64,000 nt of DNA from Hygrophila difformis (taxonomy: Eukaryota; Streptophyta; Magnoliopsida; Lamiales; Acanthaceae). Below are positions 11,646 to 24,150 of this stretch, in pieces. The notes below the pieces were generated by a model that worked only from the letters and a program-made list of their open reading frames with translations, was not told the DNA's origin and ran no database searches. The DNA is taken from positions 1,426,001 to 1,490,000 of the forward strand of contig JAOANR010000002.1 of the NCBI GenBank assembly GCA_030278955.1. Reading direction: 5' to 3'. Within the stretch, counting starts at the first letter, position 1. Every line of letters starts with the position of its first letter. Both the position numbers and the translations under genes were made by a program.

Positions 11646-11775
11646 TCACATTTAGAGCAAATCTCTAAATGTGAGTATGGTGATGTCATGAATAGAATGA
11701 TGAAGATAAAAAGAAAATCTGGTATTATGTTTCTTTTCTATCATTTGCACATTTAGAGTCAAGCTCTAAATGTGA
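11646..11775 (+). repeat. Two copies of the CACATTTAGAG / CTCTAAATGTG hairpin
   Basis: The first hairpin (11646-11674) has a perfect 12-bp stem TCACATTTAGAG / CTCTAAATGTGA and loop CAAAT. The second (11748-11774) has a perfect 11-bp stem and loop TCAAG. Both are followed by GAGTATGGTGA, much like the sequence before the true LTR starts of elements A and B (GAGGATGKTGA). They lie between the F-box cluster and the next ORF, about 50 and 150 bp before its ATG. Confidence 0.8.
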
Positions 11776-11826
11776 GTATGGTGACACTAATTTACCAGCT
11801 GTTCTTGTTTCTTAAGGATTCATAAG

Positions 11827-14406
11827 ATGACCTATGAAGAACTTCAAGCTCGAAATATAGAATCGGATAAGAAAGAGAAATCATTCTTGGCAAAGACGAG
11901 AACGGTTAAGATGGTAGAAACTATTCGGAGGAGTGGTGGATGGACAGCAATGCAAATTTCACCTCCAGACTTTTATATCAATCCATTTATGCTTCAACAT
12001 ATACCAGATAAGGAAAAGGAATCATTGAGGATTGATTTAGAAGAAGCATTCTGGAATAAGATGAATAGATTTTGGGATGATCAAATGATAATTCTGATCA
12101 ATGATAGGCACTGGCCTAATGAAATCAGACTGGAAAGAATTTTGGAAAGGGAAAGGAAGTGCATGGCTGAGTGGAATCAGGAGTGCTACAGAATTATCAA
12201 TCCGAAAGATCAGACAGGGCTGGAGTTGGATTACTTTGATCCCCAACCACTACCAAAATATGTTAAGCGACTCACCAAATATTGCTGCAAACTTAATGAA
12301 ATCCGGAGTGCTAGAGTCTATGATGCTCAGCAAGCACTCCCTGCATACATGCCTCCAACATTCCTGAACAAGAAGGGACCCATTGAACAGAATTTCTTAA
12401 CAAATCTGGCCCTAGATAAGATTATTGATGCTCGGATCAATTTAAGGCATGACCTCGAGCCTTATTTCAAGAAAGCTAAACAGGGTCAGGCGGTATGGAA
12501 AGATGTCCTTAGAATTATTCAAGAAGCTAGAAATAGCTGGATCAGGTATATGAATAAATGGTCAAAAGGGGATGATCTAAGGAAAAGGATTCTTAAACCA
12601 GGGTTGGTAAGGAAACCTAATGAGGAATTTCCTTTGGAGGAGTTTGCTGAATTGATGCCAGAACAGCAAGCATGGATTAAGGATGCAGAGAAGAGAGAAG
12701 CTGAGAGATCAGGCAAAAACAGAAAGCAGAGATCAGATGCAAAACAGACACCACAAAACATAGTAAGGAATATTTTCAGAGAATCAGTTGTTAATGAAGG
12801 ACTGGAACCTGTAGCGAATTTCAGAAAAGTTTCAGCTCCATCAATAACACCAGCAGATGCAGATCTACTCATTACAGATAGACCCAATAAGATCATGAAG
12901 AGATTACCTCTAACTCTCCAACAGGAAGTTCATGGATATGTACAGGAGAGGAAGAAAGAATTCATCGAGAAGTATGTCAGGTATGATGCTATGTGCAGGG
13001 AAAATGCATACAAGGAGCACAGACCTTACACTGATCAAACACAAGGAAGAATTCAGCAGGTAATTATTGATGATTGGGATGAATGGAATGAGAAATATCT
13101 GAATAGAAAGGGAATGAATATCATGCTGAAGGGATTAGGCAAGAATTTCTATATTAAGAAGCACGATTCAGATGAAGACAGCACAGATGATGAGCAAAGA
13201 ATTGAGAAGATGAGAGTAGTTGATGAGGTTACAACTATTTTGGGAGAAAAGAACGAGGGAAATGATGAAATCCATCCGATTCTGCAAGAGAGTATGGATT
13301 GCTATTATGCAAACAGACGAAAGGCAGATCGTGAATGGGAGGAACTCATGAGAACTCAAGACAAGAAAGGTAAAAAGAAAGTATCCTCCAAAAAGAGGAA
13401 GTCACACAATCTCAGTTCGAGCACTTCAGATGAAGTACCATTAGCTAAGAAAAGGACTGGGAAGAAGGTGGAGACAGGCAGGCCTGAGAAAGCTAGCCGA
13501 ATTCTGAAGAAGAGGAAAAATGAAGATGAGCTAACAACTAAAGAAATTCTGGATGTGACAAAAGACTTAATGGATGAAGATGCTGAGATTCTACAATCAG
13601 CTCAAGAAAAGAAAGAAGTTGTTACCTACAAAAGGAGAGGAAGGTTACCTTCTGAGCAGAAGGAAACCAACCCTGAAGAATTTAAGCAGCAAGGATCTTC
13701 TCTTGAGAATGTCGAACAATTGGGAATCATTCCTGAGAAAGAAAAGCAACAAGAAAAAGAACCTGAAAAGCCAGTTAAAAAGTTCAGGATAAAGATGAAG
13801 GCTAGAAAGCCCAAGTATGTAGTACCTGACACCAGCTCTGAAGAAGAAAAAGTCGAACCAACTCTAGGGATAGTTCCCTACACAGAGAGGTTGGAGCTCA
13901 CTCCTTACACTAATTTGGAAGTGGGGGATATAGATCCAGAGGGCTGGAGAGCATGCATTGAAGAACATCAACCTGATGAACAAGGATCAACTAGACCAAG
14001 CACTGATCTCCAACTAGTTCAGATTACTGAAAAAGATGATAGAGAAGGGCAAGATGAAGATCAACAAGCTCAGGTCAACAGGGATCTTATTCAGAGTCAG
14101 ATTGATTTACAAGGGTTTTCAGGAGAAGATACTGAGCAAGATATACCACCAGGACAAGCTGCAGATGAGCAAGAGTTTGTAAATCAAATTGAGGAATCAG
14201 TGGCAGACATATTTCAGGAACAGACACTGGAAGATTTACAGATTTTTGAAGATATGAACTTGCATGGAACTACAGTCGGGAACATGACTTACTCTCTGGA
14301 AGGACTGATTAAAAAAAGTTCAGAAAATTGGCTAGAGAAGGAGGGAATGCACGCACCTCAGCAAAACAAGCAAGTGAATATGCAGCTAAACTTGAGTCAG
14401 AGTTAG
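11827..14406 (+). pseudogene. Long cargo ORF of element A, N-terminal part (859 residues)
   Basis: Starts with ATG at 11827 shortly after a pyrimidine-rich acceptor-like site (TTCTTAAG). The first 430 residues or so are a charged, Trp-rich globular region with no family I recognise. The rest is low-complexity and very rich in Lys, Glu and Gln, with basic clusters (KKGKKKVSSKKRKSH, near 520) that could be nuclear localisation signals. The frame breaks near an A7 run at about 14310: the adjacent frame continues the same acidic, Gln-rich composition through 15131. I read 11827-16615 as one ancestral gene broken by two frameshifts and one stop. A sequencing error in the A-run, or small introns, are alternatives. 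Confidence 0.6.
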
Positions 14407-15131
14407 AGGAAATCCAACAACAAATAAATCCTGACCAAGTAATGGAACCATCTCCATTAGCAATTCAAGCTTATGAAGAAGAAGTGCAGAGAAATGAAAC
14501 TCAAGAAGCTCAGCAGAGAAAGTATTTTATGGAAGACACTGTCAGTCAATATCTCAGAACACAGACGAATGCTGAAAATCAAATGAATCAATGGCTCCTT
14601 CCACCTCAAGTCAGGGATGAAGTAGTTCAGAGAGCAATTGTAAGGATGAATGATCCTGAATGGGCCGCAGAACAGAAGAAAAGAGTAGAAGAATACTTTG
14701 GAGTCCAAGGATTTCTAGATTCAGAATCTACTACTATTCCTCTTCTACTAAACGAACCTGTACAAGAAGATCCCACAGAGATCTTAAATCAGCATAGCTT
14801 TGAAGTTACTGAGAAGGTAGATACCAGCACGTCATTGATTTATGATTCAGGTATAGGCAATTCACAACCTGATGACACTGATAGGGTTCAAGAAGAACAT
14901 CCAGAGCCTGACCATGAGCAAAACTCAGAACAAGTTCATGAAGAAAATGTGGAACCTGCTCAAGAAGGAGGCCAAAAGAAGAACAAGAAAATGAGAATGC
15001 TGGGGATGAGCAAGAAGGAGCACAAGAATCTGAGGGAAATGAATCAGATACATCTGAAGGATCATCCCCCGGAAAAGATGTCCCAGAATTGCTACCTGCG
15101 AGTTATTGGGGAAAGAATAGTCCAAAGGTGA
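14328..15131 (+). pseudogene. Long cargo ORF of element A, middle part in a second frame
   Basis: An open frame overlapping the end of the preceding segment and continuing its style: Glu/Gln-rich coiled-coil-like stretches (AAKLESELEEIQQQ), then an acidic region. The frame is lost again near 14975. Past that point the third frame reads a Glu/Asp/Ser-rich run that leads straight into the next segment, so the original reading evidently changed frame there. No separate start or promoter is visible, so I do not treat it as an independent gene. Confidence 0.5.
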
Positions 15132-16615
15132 GGTTATCAATCCCTGATAGCATTGAAAAGAGGACTGAATTTACAGAAGAAGAAATCAAGGTTAAGTTTA
15201 ATGGAAGAAAGGAAGCATTGGAGAATTACTTGGGGATGTCCAAAATGATTGTTCCGGACAAAGGATTTCATCCCAAGTGGCTGGATCATAAGTGTATCAG
15301 CTACTGGAGGAGGATCAATGAATGGGACATTTTCATGAGACACAATAACAAATGTGGTTATGTGGAATTGACCAGGGAGTTCTATGCTAACTTTGATGTT
15401 GAGGCAGAAACAACATGGATTAGAGGGAAAACAGTGCAAGTCACTGTAGAAACTCTAAATGATCTGATTCAGGCACCTTTGTTAGAACAGCCAGAAGTCT
15501 AATCCGAGGTCCTACTGAGGAAGAAAACTCAAGGAAATAAACTTGTTAATGCTAGAAAAATGGCATTGGGATTCTGTTCAACACACAGAGGAACTGAGCA
15601 GAATAAGATTCCATTGAAGAATTTGAAGCCTGAGTACTTGCCTACACTTGATTTCTACTACTCAAAGCTCAGACCTACTACAAATTTTCAAGGACCCTCA
15701 GCCGGAACTTTCGAGGGATTTGCATTGTTATGGTCAGGAAGGAAATGCAGTGCTGCACACCATGTTCTCAATGTTATTAAGTCAAGAGTTGGAGAAGATG
15801 CAGCATTGGCTTATCCGAATTTAATCAGAAGACTTTGTGAGAAACAAGGAGTCTCAATCACACCATTTTTACCAGAGATCATAAAGATAGATCCTCCTAT
15901 TCCATTACCAGAAGACACTTTAAGGGGAGAGTTGATTTACCAAATGCCAGATTTAGAGGAACAAACTTCCGAAGGATCAGGATCAAAGGTGCCATCTCCT
16001 AAGACAAAAAGGGTCTATCTTCCTTCAAAATCAAGATCATATCAGTCAAAAACCACAACAAAAAGGACAAAGACTGTAACTCCATCTCCTGCATTGAATC
16101 CTATTCCAGAAGATGAAGAGTTTGAGAACACTTCTGCACCATCTCAACCTGTGAGACAGCCAATGAGGAACACAGTATCTGTGGATGAATCTCAGAATAT
16201 GAGTACTTCAATCCAAAGTTTTGCACAGTCCATGGAGATGCTAATGAAAACTATGTCAGAAGACAAGCATGTTCAGAGAGAAATGGAGCAGAAGAGGATT
16301 GAACTTGAGCATGTCAGGATTCAAACTGAGGAGAAACTCAGGAAAGAAGAGATGGAGAGGCAAGAGAAGATAAGGAAGGAAGAATGGGATAGACAGGAAA
16401 GAATGAGAAGGGAAGAGATGGAAAGATTTGAAAGGCTGAGAAGAGAAGAACTTGAAGAGAGAAGACAGGAACGAGAAAGGGATATGGAACTGAGGAGACA
16501 GGAGCAGTATAACAGCACGAGATTGGTAGACATTCTTGCCAACCAAGTCTCGGATCTAAAGAAATCTCCATCCATACCACCTAAAGATCCAGACAATGAT
16601 GCAGGACCATCCTGA
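15089..16615 (+). pseudogene. Long cargo ORF of element A, C-terminal part with plant-transposon domain
   Basis: Two open stretches, 15089-15502 and 15560-16615, are in the same frame and separated only by TAA at 15500-15502. The first contains FYANFDVEAETTWIRGKTV followed by LNDLIQAP, the signature style of the putative plant transposon domain (Transposase_32 type, from memory) found in ORFs of plant retroelements. The second continues it (FCSTHRGTEQ, SAAHHVLNVIKSRV), then has a Ser/Thr/Pro linker and a long Glu/Arg coiled coil (about 16230-16500). Function unknown; DNA or RNA binding is often assumed. The stop and upstream frameshifts suggest decay, although gag-pol and the F-box ORFs of the same element are open. 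Confidence 0.6.
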
Positions 16616-17661
16616 GATCACAGGGGAGTTCTCTGAAACTTTCTTCTTCTTCTTTTTAATTACAGTCTCTTTTTCTTTATTTCTTTCCTGTTTCCGTTTG
16701 TTCTGATATAACTTAGGATAGATTTAATATGAAGTTGTGTCATAGAATTGAATTTCAAGCTAAAAATAATGATAGTAATAATAAACTCAGGGAAGCTAAT
16801 AAACTGATAAAGGAATAGAAGATGAGTTTTAAAAGTGGTTCCTGTGGAGACATCTACTTTATAGATTTTCACTACAAGCATGAGCCGCTCTTGAAAACTG
16901 TTCTTAGCTGTAAGCTCTGAGATCGATTGATGTCATTACTGGATAAATAGTTTGAAGGTTTTGTGATGATATTAACCTTAGTGATTTGCATACTATAAAT
17001 AATAACTGCACAAGGTTAAGAGGATTGATCTAATCTAGTCTCTCTTGGAAGATGAGTGTGCATATTGAGTAAAAAAAAAAAAAAAAAAAAGAAAGAGAAA
17101 AAGAGAGCAAGGGAAATTTTAGAAACAGACGTGGTAAAATAATGTGGATATAAGTAGCTGGCACAGCTGCCCCTCTGATTTATGAGTTGATGAACTTTAA
17201 AAGAGCAGAATCAAGGGCAGGGGAGTTGAAGTTTCATCTGCAATGTCAGGTCATGCGACTCCTCCTAATAATGTGAAACCGAGCTATTGAAAGCCACGGA
17301 AGGCCACCCCTTGATATATAAAAAAAAAAGAGTGTATTTCAGAATACAAGATATGCACATGAGTTGGACAAGATTGAGCGTGAGAAGAGAAATCTGACTA
17401 ATTAAGGAGCAGAACAATAATTCACATAAGTGCAAATCACTTCTGTTAATGTTTCCATGAAATCTGGTGAATTTGAAGTCAGGTATGAAGCATCAATCAG
17501 TTGAAAGAGTTGAGCTTGGGATAGTTGGAAAAGAGAAGGTAGTGATCCAGTGGAGTCTTACATGAACATCTTAATCTCAGAAGCCACTAATTGGACTTAT
17601 TCTTTGAAACTTTACAAGTTTCTTACCACTTGAGGACAAGTGTTTCTAAATGTGAGGATGG
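16616..17661 (+). other. Non-coding 3' region of element A ending in the polypurine-like tract
   Basis: No ORF worth calling. It contains an A21 run at about 17071-17091 and a second A-run near 17320. At the end are two small palindromes (GAAACTT/AAGTTTC near 17607 and CACTT/AAGTG near 17626), then CTAAATGTGAGGATGG, which takes the place of a polypurine tract directly before the LTR start TGATGACAG. Confidence 0.55.
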
Positions 17662-20600
17662 TGATGACAGCCTTTTGTGACTGTCATTTGCGTCCAATTT
17701 AGTGTCTTAATGATGATCTTTTGCTCTTAATTCCATTGATTTTTTATGAATGATCATAAAGGATTAGAAAAGATGGAAGAAGAATTAAGATTGCAAAGAA
17801 GTTGGAAATACATGAAAAATGGCTTGAAATTCTGAGTTTTCGTTGTAAGTCTCGCACGCAGTGTTTCTATTGAACTGATCCACGCTTTGTCATGCAGAAG
17901 GAAGTTAAGCTGGAAAACAGCAGGAAGTGGAAAGGACATAGCGAGGAAAGAAAAGGAATGGTGCGAGGGCTTGTTTCCTAAATCAGGAAAAGATTTAAGG
18001 AAAATGTGCAGATGCAGAAGTCCACGCGATGATGATTGACATCGCGAGGAAAGGAAGTCTGTGCAAGACAGAAGTTTTATTTGTTATGGCGAGAAGCAGA
18101 TTCCTTGGAGAAACTGTGAGACCTCGCCTCGTCAAGAAAGATGATTACATTTCTGACTCTCGCTTTGAAGGAACTGGACAAAGCGAGAGGAGAGCTATTC
18201 TGATGCGAGCGGTTATCATCCAAGGCAGAAGCAGTTACAACACCCATCTATAAATAAGACCCTTGGGGAATCAGCTCAGCAGGCGGGAGATTGAAGAGAA
18301 TAGCTCGACTATTACTCTCCAGTCCACTTTTTAGAATTTAGTAGGTAGGTAGGTTAGGATTTAATTTTCTCTGCAATTTACTTTGATGTTCTTCAGATTT
18401 GTAATTTGTTTTCGTAGAACTGTAATTCAATTTCGCAGTAGATTTCTTTAAGATTAGTTGTTAGATTAGCTAGAGGATACCCTGGGAGGAGAGTTGCTTT
18501 CGGATCGCTTGTTCATCCATCATGACGATCATCATCTAAACTCCGACTCGCTCGCTCATCTTTGCATTATTCTGATAGCAATCAGATTTCCAGGTGTATT
18601 CGTTTTTAATTCTTTGTTATTTGAGATACAGGAAGAATGATCGGTTATCAGATAGTGAATTTCTTATCTTTCTGGTTTCTATTTCCATTTCGTAATTCTG
18701 TTTCAGCAGAGTATAAACCTCAATTTCATCATTCAATCTGAATTTTGCATCACATCTTGAATTCGATTTTCGAAGATCATAACACTTCCACATTTTTAAT
18801 GCGCAAATTGTTCGTTCCAATTACGTAAGAAATTTGGATGTTGTAACCGAGTTAGGTATGATCTGGCAGAATTATGAATTTACTCGATTTTCTGTCAATG
18901 TTATGTTTATAGATGAGAATCATAAGGTTTAATGTTCAGAACTCTAAAAGGTTCCTAGAGACCCATGCAGTGTTAATCATCGCTTGATAATCTTTGAGAA
19001 TCAATAATTTTGAGTTCATGAACTTGGATGCAAAAGATTCTATGTTCGTAATTTTCTAAACAGAAATTCCAGAAGGTAGTTATGACAGTTATAAATTCTG
19101 ATCATTTACTTCGAATAAGGATATTCCCTCGCTTCATCCTAAAAGATGATGCGAGGAAATATCCAGATAGATCTATTATGACAAAGGCTATTCAAATACT
19201 CACGCGATGTCAATCTGACAAAGCGAGAGGATCAATCTATAACAGCAATAGACTTGATATCCATTTTATAGGGTATTAATCATTCACTTTTACTTCTTAT
19301 ATGTATATAACCACTATCTATAAGTAGGAATTGAGTACCTCGCCGCATTCTTACAGAAACTATCGCGAGGCATTCAGTTCTTTGTATAAACAAAATCTGG
19401 AGAACATTCTTTGAATATTAGCTCCCTCCATGCTGTACAGACATAGCGTGCGGAAAATTGGAATGTTCATAGTTTGAAACCCAAAATATTTACTGCGAGC
19501 TATTTTGGACACTTATTTTGCAGAGTTATTTCTCAATTTCTTTTTCTTGGGAAAGTTATTTCCTAATTCTGTCTAGTTTCCAATGTATATTTTGGAAGCA
19601 TCCTTGCATTTTGATTAAGAGGATTCAGAACCCTCAACGTCTCTTTATACATATAATATTACATATACATGTAATATTTTGGGATATTTCCCAGTATATG
19701 ATGAGTAATCTTACTTCATGACTACAAAATTTACAATTCATATGTGCAACACGTATTACTATTTACACTGGTACACTGAGAGAGATGATGATATAGGTTT
19801 TCTCAGTCATTATTTACTCAGGACTGATAAAGAACAAACTTGTTCTTCAGTTGGGCATTTAGTACCTGTCGTTTAAAAGGGAAAGATGTTTCAAGAACCA
19901 TCTTTTGTCCTAAAAAATTAGTAGAGTATCAGGAAGATTAATTTCCGGGGTTCATGGTATTATAGTTATCACTATAGCTATGAGTAGGAGATTAAATATT
20001 TCTACTACAGTCTACTAATCCTGAGTCAAATCATGGATATTTGGAACTGTTTACAGAGATTTCTTGAGCTAAATCAGTTATACAAATCTGAGTAGTCTGG
20101 ATAAGTCAAGGAAGTTGAATAGCAATTTCATCTTGATATACTTACAAGACTATTATTCCTTATGAATACTTGCAGGAATTACTCTGAAAGAATAAGTCTT
20201 ATGAAAACATTGGATGATAGATTTAAATATTAGCTTTTTCATTTGTTGTAGAGGACATCCAATACAGGATCATAAGATCAGTTTGATCAGAGTAATAAAA
20301 AGAACAACTTCAAGTTCAGATGAATATAGTAAGATTTAGAAGTGACCTCGAGTTGTCAAAGGCTTAATCTGAGTCTGAAAGAAAAATATTAAGTGACAAT
20401 TCTGAAAGCTTTTATCACAGAAGGAGTCTGACAGATCATTCTGTGATGATAGTATTCCATGATTTCAGAGCTTAGAATGTCATGACACTGAATCATAAGT
20501 ACCTGTCTTGGGAAGTGATTGAAGACATGAAGAATTGATTAAGTTGTGTAAAGGATTTTTTCTATCTCAATGAACTTTCATTATGTTCTAGCCAAATGAA

Positions 20601-20994
20601 GTATGATAATCTCATCATATTCTTATTTCATTTGATTTGGTCTGTAACACCTTAAACACATGAATAAGATCATAATGTTCTACATCATTTTAATTGTTTT
20701 CTTTACTACATTTACAGCTTTAAGCATTTACATTTCAGAAGTAATCTTTAGTAATAATCATTACAACATTCTTAAATCAAGAATAGAGACAGATTCTAAA
20801 GCTAATAATTCTATCAAAACACTTCTATCGTGTAACTCTCTTTTGAACGATCCCGACAATTAAAATAAATATTGCAGCTTGATACCGTGCGCTTTCGGTA
20901 GGAAAAACTAGGCAAGCTTTTTAACAGCCCTATAGAGATTATAGTGTAAAGGCTGTCGGGGGGCACTGACCGAGGTTTCACCTCAAAAGCTTCA
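17662..20994 (+). repeat. 3' LTR of element A
   Basis: 3,333 bp, TGATGACAG...AAAAGCTTCA. The first bases form a hairpin, ATGACAG / CTGTCAT. Palindromes with CTCGC arms lie in U3 (17850-18190; for example CTCTCGCTTTG / CAAAGCGAGAG at 18157-18189) and again downstream (19118-19440). A TATA box TATAAATA is at 18249-18256, followed by a leader of about 2.7 kb. The block ACCGTGCGCTTTCGG at 20884-20898 is shared with the LTRs of B and C. The 3' end was placed by comparison with the end of LTR B (TCAAAAGTTTCA). Confidence 0.75.
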
Positions 20995-20998
20995 ATAC

Positions 20999-23209
20999 AT
21001 GATGTCTATATTCTCTGAATTTATTGAAAAATGCATTAAGGTCTTCATGGATGACTTCTCTGTATATGGAGATACGTTTGATGAATGTTTGACTAATCTT
21101 GCTAAGATTTTAAAGAGATGTGAGGACACTAACTTGGTTTTAAATTGGGAAAAGTGCCATTTTATGGTCACTGAGGGCATAGTGTTAGGTCATCGCATTT
21201 CTCGTGCAGGTATTGAAGTTGATCCAGCCAAAGTTTCCATCATTTCCAATCTCCCTCTTCCTAACTCGATCAAATCAGTTAGGAGCTTCTTAGGGCATGC
21301 CGGTTTCTACCGGAGATTCATTAAGGATTTCTCTAAAATTGCCAAGCCGCTCACTAATCTGCTTTGTAAAGAAAATCCTTTCTTAATAAATGAAGCGTGT
21401 GTCCAAGCCTTTGACACGCTCAAGAAGATGTTGGTTTCTGCACCGATAGTGCAACCACCCGATTGGTCAATACCTTTCGAGGTAATGTGCGATGCTAGTG
21501 GTCTCGCCGTAGGCGCAGTTCTTGGACAGCATAAGGATGGGAGACACTGCGTAATTCATTACGCAAGTCATGCCCTGAATGAAGCCCAAATTAACTACAC
21601 CACAACGGAGAAAGAGATGTATGCTGTAATCTTCGCGTTTGATAAATTCAGACAGTATCTTATAGGTACGAAAACTATAGTATACACCGATCATTCTGCA
21701 TTGAGATACTTGTTTAGCAAACAAGATGCAAAACCTCGATTAATCAGGTGGGTACTTCTGTTGCAAGAATTCGACATCATAATAAAAGATAGGCGAGGTC
21801 GAGATAACGGTGCTGCTGACCACTTATCTCGATTAGATAATGATAAAAAGGAAAAAGCCGTTAATGAAGAGTTTCCGGACGAACAGTTGTTCGCGTTGCA
21901 TCTGCATAATCAAGCCTGTCCATAGTTTTCCGACATCGCTAACTTCTTGGCATGCGGAATAACCCCACACTTTTCGAACTATCATCAGAAGAATAAGTTC
22001 AAACGAGATGTATTAAGTTACTTCTGGGAAGAACCTTATCTCTTCAAACACTGCGCCGATTCAATAATCAGGCGATGTGTGACCGAGCATGAAGCCTATC
22101 AAATTGTCAGAAAATGCCATGAATCAGAATATGGAGGTCACCATGGTCCCGCTCGAACGGCCCACAAGGTCCTCGAATGTGGATTTTATTGGCCTCACAT
22201 TTATGAGGATTGCAGGACATTTGTGAAAGGTTGCGACAAATGCCAAAGATTAGGAAACATCTCCAAGAGGGATGAGATGCCTCAAAAGGGAATTCTCACA
22301 CTTGAGATTTTCGATGTATGGGGCATTGACTTCATGGGACCGTTTCCGCCATCTGGTGGAAACTACTATATCTTGGTAGCTGTCGATTACGTGTCCAAAT
22401 GGGTTGAGGCTGTCGCATTACCGACCAATGATGGTAGCCAAGTCATCAAGTTCCTCAAGAACAACATTTTCAGTCGATTTGGCGTACCTAGGGTGGTGAT
22501 ATCTGATGGAGGAACACACTTTATTAATAAAGCTTTTGAAGCTTTAATGAGTAAAAATGGAATCCTCCATAAGATAGGCACGCCTTACCATCCCCAGACT
22601 AGTGGTCAAGTCGAAGTATCCAATCGCGAAATCAAACACATACTCGAAGCCACTGTCGGGATAACCCGTAAGGATTGGGCACGTAAGCTCAATGATGCTC
22701 TATGGGCATACCGCACAGCATTTAAGATTCCCATTCGGATGTCCCCTTACAGACTTGTCTTCGGAAAAGCCTGTCATTTGCCTGTAGAGTTAGAGCATAA
22801 AGCTTACTGGGCCATCAAAACGCTAAACTTCGATCCGAAAGTTGCTCAGAGCAAACGTAAGTTGGACCTCAATGAAATTGAGGAAATACGAGCGCTAGCT
22901 TATGAAAGCTCTCGAATTTATAAGGAGCGGACCCAGAAGTTGCACGATCGCAGGATTAAGCCTAAGCATTTCTATGTAGGTCAAAATGTATTATTGTTCA
23001 ATTCTAGGTTGAAGCTGTTCCCCGGGAAGCTTAAATCCAGATGGGAAGGACCACATGAAGTGCTAGAAGTGTTTGAAAATGGAGCCGTCAGGATCCGAAC
23101 TGACAAGGGCAACATAGTGGTGAATGGACATCGATTAAAGGAGTACCTCGGACAGTTCGATCCGAAGAAAGAAAGCCAAGCAGTGGCAGACCCGGCTTAC
23201 ACCCAATAA
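20999..23209 (+). pseudogene. pol fragment of element B: RT (partial), RNase H, integrase
   Basis: Begins inside reverse transcriptase at the residues just before F-M-D-D ([10 protein letters not shown]); everything upstream is missing because element A sits there. RNase H ([19 protein letters not shown]) and integrase ([39 protein letters not shown]) follow. One in-frame TAG at 21923-21925 stands where element A has Trp in the sequence C-P-W-F-S-D, so it looks like a Trp-to-amber change; the frame is open on both sides. The protein is close to the pol of A over its whole length, so A and B belong to one lineage. Confidence 0.9.
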
Positions 23210-23291
23210 GAAACAACATTAAAAACAAAAGAATTTCATTATATATATATAGTATATTATTTCATAACAAGAAAGTACCCAAAATCAACTA

Positions 23292-24035
23292 AACATTTAG
23301 AGTACTAAGACTCTAAATGTGAGGATGTTGATATTTGGAGAAAATCTAATGCGTTTTATTTATCTGTCTTGCAGAAAGTTCGGAACCATCAAAAAGAGGA
23401 ACAGTAAAGTAACGCGGAAAACCAGGTTCTTGGTTGGATTAATTCCATGAATTTAAGAAAATATTCCCGGAATTTGAAGCAATTTAAATCCGGAATAATT
23501 TTTGCAAACAAATGGAATTAACCCAGCCTAATTTATGCAAGTAGATCTTTCTTTAATTTCAACCCAGTGCGTTTTTGAATATTATTTGGACTGAATTTAT
23601 TCAGGCCCAAATCAAATAAAATGAACTCAAGCCCAACACCACACTCGGGCCCAGTTCACAAAAAACTTGAAAATTCAAAATTCATGTCGCGGAACCAACC
23701 ACTGTGTCGCGAAACAATGCTCCGCGACCAGGCCTGGTCCCGCGACACAGTCGCACTTATTACCCTCTCGATGTCGCGGAACATCTGTCGCGGTCCATGG
23801 GTCCGCGACCAGTCCTCCATTCCGCGACACCATTCCCCATTGACTTTTCCATTCCAGAACTCGGTCGTGAAACTCCTGTCGCAGACCATGGCTCCGCGAC
23901 CAGACTCAGATTCCGCGACTAGTGTAATGTCGCTATGCCCTGGTCGAAGAACCCTGTTCCGCGACATGGTCTGGTTTCCGCGACTAGTGTTTTTAGTATT
24001 TATACCCCCCCCCCCCTCACCTCATTTCCCTGCAC
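23292..24035 (+). promoter_or_regulatory. Hairpin and LTR-like internal promoter of the F-box gene in element B
   Basis: A hairpin ACATTTAGAG / CTCTAAATGT (23292-23319) is followed by GAGGATGT and TGATATTTGG at 23328, which looks like an LTR start. A splice-acceptor-like CTGTCTTGCAG ends near 23375. Palindromes of the type TGTCGCGGA...TCCGCGACA fill 23686-23984; the same type fills the LTR of this element. TATTTATA is at 23997-24004, followed by a C-rich run and a pyrimidine-rich leader to the ATG at 24151. The order is the same as in the promoter before F-box gene 1 of element A, but the palindrome sequence differs. Confidence 0.6.
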
Positions 24036-24150
24036 TCACGTCAGTTTCATCCAACTCCATCTTTTCATCTTCTCCGGTTCCCTCTTCTCTCTACCGAACG
24101 AACACCACCGTGTTCTTCGCACTCAAACACTCTTTTTTCAAGGGGAGACT

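Larger units (their letters stand above)
1..20994 (+). mobile_element. Element A: giant Athila-like Ty3 LTR retrotransposon carrying five F-box genes (5' end outside window)
   Basis: Order on the plus strand: gag-pol without PBS or 5' LTR in view, an LTR-like internal promoter, five F-box genes, a hairpin pair, a long broken ORF with a plant-transposon domain, a purine-rich tract, and a 3' LTR (17662-20994). The LTR ends in AAAAGCTTCA at 20994. The next bases fall in the middle of another element's reverse transcriptase, so A appears to be inserted there, with ATACA (20995-20999) as the expected target copy. Palindromes with the core CTCGCTTTG/CAAAGCGAG occur both in the LTR and in the promoter of the first F-box gene, which ties cargo and LTR together. 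With its missing 5' LTR the element would exceed 24 kb, in the size class of Ogre elements. That the F-box cluster belongs to the element is inference. Confidence 0.7.
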
